This document shows, in pieces, positions 61,505-64,000 of a stretch of 64,000 nt of DNA. The stretch is from Amycolatopsis japonica. GTDB taxonomy: Bacteria; Actinomycetota; Actinomycetes; Mycobacteriales; Pseudonocardiaceae. Positions within the stretch are counted from its first letter, which is position 1. Each line of letters opens with the position of its first letter. The notes below the pieces were generated by a model. That model did no database searches, was not told the origin of the DNA, and saw only the letters and a program-made list of their open reading frames with translations. The stretch is from assembly GCF_000732925.1 (NCBI RefSeq), contig NZ_CP008953.1:3534001-3598000 (forward strand), in the 5' to 3' direction. Position numbers and translations under genes: made by a program.

Positions 61505-62443
61505 ATGGCGAAAAGCTCGGCGGTGGAGATCGAGGTCGGCGACCGGACGGTGCGCGTCTCGAACCCGGATCGTGTCTATTTCCCGGCGCGGGGTGAGACG
61601 AAACTCGACCTCGTCGAGTACTACCTCGCGGTCGGCGACGGGATCGTGCGGGCGCTGCGGGAACGGCCGTGCATGCTGCACCGGTTCCCGTCCGGGGTGT
61701 CGGGGGACAAGGTCCACCAGAAACGGGTCCCCAACGGTGCCCCGGACTGGCTGCAGACGGTCCGCGTCGACTTCCCGTCCGGCAGGCACGCCTACGAGCT
61801 GTGCGTCACCCATCCCGCTGACGTGATCTGGGCGGTGCAGATGTCGACCGTCGAGTTCCATCCGTGGAACTCCCGCCGCGCCGACACCGAACGCCCCGAC
61901 GAGTGGCGGATCGACCTCGACCCGATGCCCGACTGCCCGTTCTCCACCGTGCGGAAGGTCGCCGGCACCGTCCGCGAGATCCTGGACGAACTCGGCATCA
62001 CCGGCTTCCCGAAGACCTCCGGCGGGCACGGCATGCACGTCTACGTTCGGATCGAACCGCGATGGGGTTTCCAGGAGGTGCGCCGGGCGGCGCTCGCCTT
62101 CGCGCACGAGGTCGAGCGGCGGATGCCTGACGAGGTGACCACGACCTGGTGGCGCAAGGACCGCGATCCCTCGAAGCTGTTCGTGGACTACAACCAGAAT
62201 GCCCGTGACCACACCATCGCGAGTGCGTACTCGGTCCGCGGCGTGCCGGAAGCCGTCGTCTCGACCCCGATCCGCTGGGACGAGGTGGACGACGTCGAGC
62301 CCCGCGACTTCACGATCGCCACCGTGCCCGCGCGTTTCGCCGAACTCGGCGACCTGCACGCGGGCATCGACGACACGGCGTACTCGCTCGACACCCTGCT
62401 CGAATGGGCCGATCGCGACGGCCTCGATACCGACGGCGAGTGA
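61505..62443 (+). CDS. LigD polymerase-domain protein (NHEJ primase-polymerase)
   Basis: 312 aa, only the polymerase module of LigD. Metal-binding aspartates in WRIDLDPMPDC, plus VSNPDRVYFP, TSGGHGMHVYVRI and KLFVDYNQNARDHTIASAYSVRG. Adds (ribo)nucleotides at broken ends for joining. Here it is a separate gene; PE-ligase-like and Ku genes are elsewhere in the window, as is common in actinobacteria. It ends 8 bp before a family-C palindrome. Confidence 0.92.
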   Translation: MAKSSAVEIEVGDRTVRVSNPDRVYFPARGETKLDLVEYYLAVGDGIVRALRERPCMLHRFPSGVSGDKVHQKRVPNGAPDWLQTVRVDFPSGRHAYELCVTHPADVIWAVQMSTVEFHPWNSRRADTERPDEWRIDLDPMPDCPFSTVRKVAGTVREILDELGITGFPKTSGGHGMHVYVRIEPRWGFQEVRRAALAFAHEVERRMPDEVTTTWWRKDRDPSKLFVDYNQNARDHTIASAYSVRGVPEAVVSTPIRWDEVDDVEPRDFTIATVPARFAELGDLHAGIDDTAYSLDTLLEWADRDGLDTDGE

Positions 62444-62450
62444 CCCCTTG

Positions 62451-62474
62451 CCGCATTTAGAGGACTAAATGCGG
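62451..62474. repeat. Family-C palindrome, left of the IS element
   Basis: CCGCATTTAG (62451-62460), AGGA, CTAAATGCGG (62465-62474). Identical 24-bp copy at 63913-63936. Confidence 0.8.
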
Positions 62475-62499
62475 GAAGGCGTGGGCCTTGCCCGGTGGC

Positions 62500-62513
62500 G
62501 TTGCGAAAGCCAC
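62500..62513. repeat. Left fragment of the interrupted family-B palindrome
   Basis: GTTGCGAAAGCCAC is the first 14 nt of the arm seen intact at 26644. The rest resumes at 63853, on the other side of the IS element. Confidence 0.85.
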
Positions 62514-62748
62514 AGTGATGATGATGTGTGTGGATGGAGTTCTGGCGGGGTCTGGCTCGGAAAGCCACTGACGCCCTGGTTGGGGTTGTCTTGCGAAAGA
62601 TCTGCCGGCTCGTGCTGGGTCTCTGTTCATGCACGTGACCAGGCCGGGGATGTGACTTGATAGGAGCCTGTGCCACCAGGACACCCATCACTGTGTTGTC
62701 CATCCCGGCCCGGTACGTGCCATCCGTTCAACCCGATCGAGACACGGA
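62514..62748 (+). ncRNA. Candidate IS110 bridge RNA (left-end non-coding region)
   Basis: Four segments appear in bridge-RNA order. GAAAGCCACT (62560-62569) equals the left target. TTGCGAAAG(AT) (62591-62601) is the complement of the right target CTTTCGCAA. ATAGGAGC (62660-62667) equals the element's right end (63843-63850). CATCACTG(TG) (62686-62695) is the complement of the left end CAGTGATG (62513-62520). The two target matches overlap by exactly CT in an intact repeat copy. The RNA ends are not defined by sequence. Confidence 0.7.
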
Positions 62749-63837
62749 ATGGCAGTGACCAGGATGACCGATCAGCAGCATGCCGTCGACACGACCCTGG
62801 TGACCGGCGGGGTCGATACCCATAAGGACACCCACACCGCCGCCGCGCTGGATCACCTCGGGCGGTGTCTGGGGACCCGCACGTTCCCGGCCACCACGGC
62901 CGGATACACGGCTCTGCTGGCCTGGTTGGGCGGGTTTGGCGTGGTCACCGGGGTGGGTGTCGAGGGCACCGGTTCCTACGGCGCCGGGCTGGCCCGCCAC
63001 CTGGCCGCCGAGGACGTCACGGTGGTGGAGGTCAACCAGCCCGACCGGCACACCCGCCGCCGCGCAGGGAAAACCGATGCCCAGGACGCGATCAACGCCG
63101 CCCGCGCCGTGCTGTCCGGTCAGGCCGGCACGACCCCGAAAGCAGGCACTGGCCCCGCCGCGGCGATCTCCGCACTGCGCACAGCACTCAACGGAGCGGT
63201 CAAGTCCCGCACCGCCGCGCTCAACCAGCTCGACGCCCTGATCGTCACCGCCCCCGCGGCGCTGCGCGAAACCCTCACCCCGCTCACCGGCACCACCTTG
63301 ATCACCACCTGCGCCCGGCTCCGCCCCGGCACCGACCTCACCGACCCGCGCACCGCCGTCAAAACCGCGCTACGCCGCCTCGCCCGCCGCATCCAGCACC
63401 TCACCGACGAAATCACCGACACCAAAACAGAACTGGCCACCCTGACCCGGCAGGCACTGCCCGCCACCACCGCCCTGTTCGGCGTCGGCCCCGACACCGC
63501 CGCGCAACTCCTGACCACCGCCGGCGACAACCCCGACCGCATCACCACTGAAGCCCGCTTCGCGCACCTCTGCGGCGCCGCACCCATCCACGCCAGCAGC
63601 GGCCGCACCACCCGCCACCGCCTCAACCGCGGCGGCGACCGCCACGCCAACGCCGCCCTCTACCGCATCGCCATCGTCCGCATGCGCCACTGCCCCAGCA
63701 CCCGCGCCTACGTCGAACGACGCACCACCGAAGGACTCCCCAAACGCCACATCATCCGCTGCCTCAAACGCTACATAGCCCGCGAAATCCACCAAGCCCT
63801 CATCGCAGACCTCGCCACCCTCACCCACACCCCTTGA
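62749..63837 (+). CDS. IS110-family transposase (DEDD recombinase)
   Basis: 362 aa. RuvC-like DEDD domain: GGVDTHKDTHTAA (first Asp), VEGTGSYG (Glu), KTDAQDAINAARA (Asp pair), then a coiled region and the C-terminal Transposase_20 domain with the serine segment (LCGAAPIHASSGRTTRHRLNRGGDRHAN). Catalyses RNA-guided insertion in this family. Complete, without frameshift, so possibly active. Confidence 0.93.
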   Translation: MAVTRMTDQQHAVDTTLVTGGVDTHKDTHTAAALDHLGRCLGTRTFPATTAGYTALLAWLGGFGVVTGVGVEGTGSYGAGLARHLAAEDVTVVEVNQPDRHTRRRAGKTDAQDAINAARAVLSGQAGTTPKAGTGPAAAISALRTALNGAVKSRTAALNQLDALIVTAPAALRETLTPLTGTTLITTCARLRPGTDLTDPRTAVKTALRRLARRIQHLTDEITDTKTELATLTRQALPATTALFGVGPDTAAQLLTTAGDNPDRITTEARFAHLCGAAPIHASSGRTTRHRLNRGGDRHANAALYRIAIVRMRHCPSTRAYVERRTTEGLPKRHIIRCLKRYIAREIHQALIADLATLTHTP

Positions 63838-63852
63838 CATCAATAGGAGCAT

Positions 63853-63892
63853 CTTTCGCAACCTTCAACGTTGCGAAAGTGGCTTTCGCGAC
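63853..63892. repeat. Right fragment of the interrupted family-B palindrome
   Basis: CTTTCGCAAC (63853-63862), the 7-nt loop, and the complete second arm with core GCGAAAGTGGCTTTCGC (63870-63892). Confidence 0.85.
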
Positions 63893-63912
63893 GCGTGCGA
63901 TCCCGTGCCTTC

Positions 63913-63936
63913 CCGCATTTAGAGGACTAAATGCGG
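63913..63936. repeat. Family-C palindrome, right of the IS element
   Basis: Identical to 62451-62474 and 16 bp before the 3' end of the next gene. With the left copy it frames the whole C-B-IS-B-C block between convergent genes. Confidence 0.8.
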
Positions 63937-63951
63937 CAAGGGGGCAGGGGG

Positions 63952-64000
63952 TCACTTGCCGACGTAGGCTGCCAGGTGTTCACCGGTGAGCGTCGAAGCG
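63952..64000 (-). CDS. 3' end of a probable UvrA-like ATPase gene
   Basis: Only the last 15 codons are visible, reading ASTLTGEHLAAYVGK before TGA. The ending resembles the C-terminus of UvrA-like/DrrC-type ABC ATPases (S-x-T-G-x-x-L). Too short for certainty. Confidence 0.4.
   Translation of the reverse strand, partial: ASTLTGEHLAAYVGK

Larger units (their letters stand above)
62514..63852 (+). mobile_element. IS110-family insertion sequence
   Basis: About 1.34 kb, one transposase gene, no terminal inverted repeats seen, 235 nt of non-coding left end and only about 15 nt of right end: the IS110-subgroup layout. It sits inside a family-B palindrome (left piece 62500-62513, right piece 63853-63892). 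The exact junctions are uncertain by 1-3 nt because the core dinucleotide cannot be fixed from one copy. Confidence 0.85.

Noticed and set aside
62514..63852. IS1111-subgroup assignment (bridge RNA at the right end)
   Set aside because: The non-coding DNA is almost all upstream of the transposase and no subterminal inverted repeats are visible; this fits the IS110 subgroup.

Overview
The window is high-GC actinobacterial chromosome. Several features point to the Pseudonocardiales, most likely Amycolatopsis or a close relative: a conservon (CvnABCD), a DUF5753 XRE regulator, bacterial NHEJ genes (Ku, LigD-type modules), DUF742/DUF3040/DUF2795/DUF6131 proteins, leaderless promoters and many short intergenic palindromes. 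The genus is inferred from gene content only.

Layout. 0-13 kb: the 3' part of an AfsR-type NB-ARC/TPR regulator, an erythromycin-esterase-family protein, a repeat-dense non-coding block (3.24-4.07 kb), an XRE regulator, a CYTH-CHAD protein, a STAS protein, a LigD-like protein whose ligase half lacks its catalytic lysine, and a TetR-controlled heterodimeric ABC exporter. 13-31 kb: a conservon with a downstream styrene-monooxygenase-like flavoprotein, Ku, small conserved proteins, ahcY, dinB, a MetE-like protein, a LysE exporter, a GNAT enzyme, hydrolases and a MerR regulator.

28.9-50.7 kb: a continuous C1/C2-acid metabolic island. It holds two OFA-family MFS carriers, FdhD, a beta-carbonic anhydrase, a SucCD-type acyl-CoA ligase, a ThDP decarboxylase, formyl-CoA:oxalate CoA-transferase (Frc), an ADP-forming acyl-CoA synthetase, a GntR/FCD regulator, an ApbA-type reductase, a formate dehydrogenase, and hyi-glxR-gcl for glyoxylate to glycerate. 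The logic is oxalate uptake, CoA transfer, decarboxylation to formyl-CoA/formate, oxidation of formate to CO2 with NADH, and salvage of glyoxylate. Three near-identical sites (CATACKGTATRCAATCT-like) precede its divergent operons and are candidate GntR operators. Two enzymes are unusual. The formate dehydrogenase catalytic chain is split into two genes in permuted order around the NuoEF-like diaphorase gene. The glyoxylate carboligase has a glutamate where the E. coli enzyme has its diagnostic valine.

50.7-62.4 kb: a PNPOx-like protein, a lytic transglycosylase, an ArsR-like regulator with a leaderless promoter inside a repeated operator, a secreted acylase coupled to a membrane-anchored hydrolase (the pair bracketed by 35-bp direct repeats), a nitrilase/GntR divergon, an exported agmatine-deiminase-like protein, two TetR regulators, a GerW-like protein and a stand-alone LigD polymerase domain.

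62.4-64 kb: an IS110-family element sits in the middle of one of the genome's own intergenic palindromes. Its 5' non-coding region contains four short segments, in the order expected for a bridge RNA. They match the left target, right target, left donor and right donor sequences, so the element looks programmed to insert into this repeat family. The window ends in what is probably the 3' end of a UvrA-like gene.
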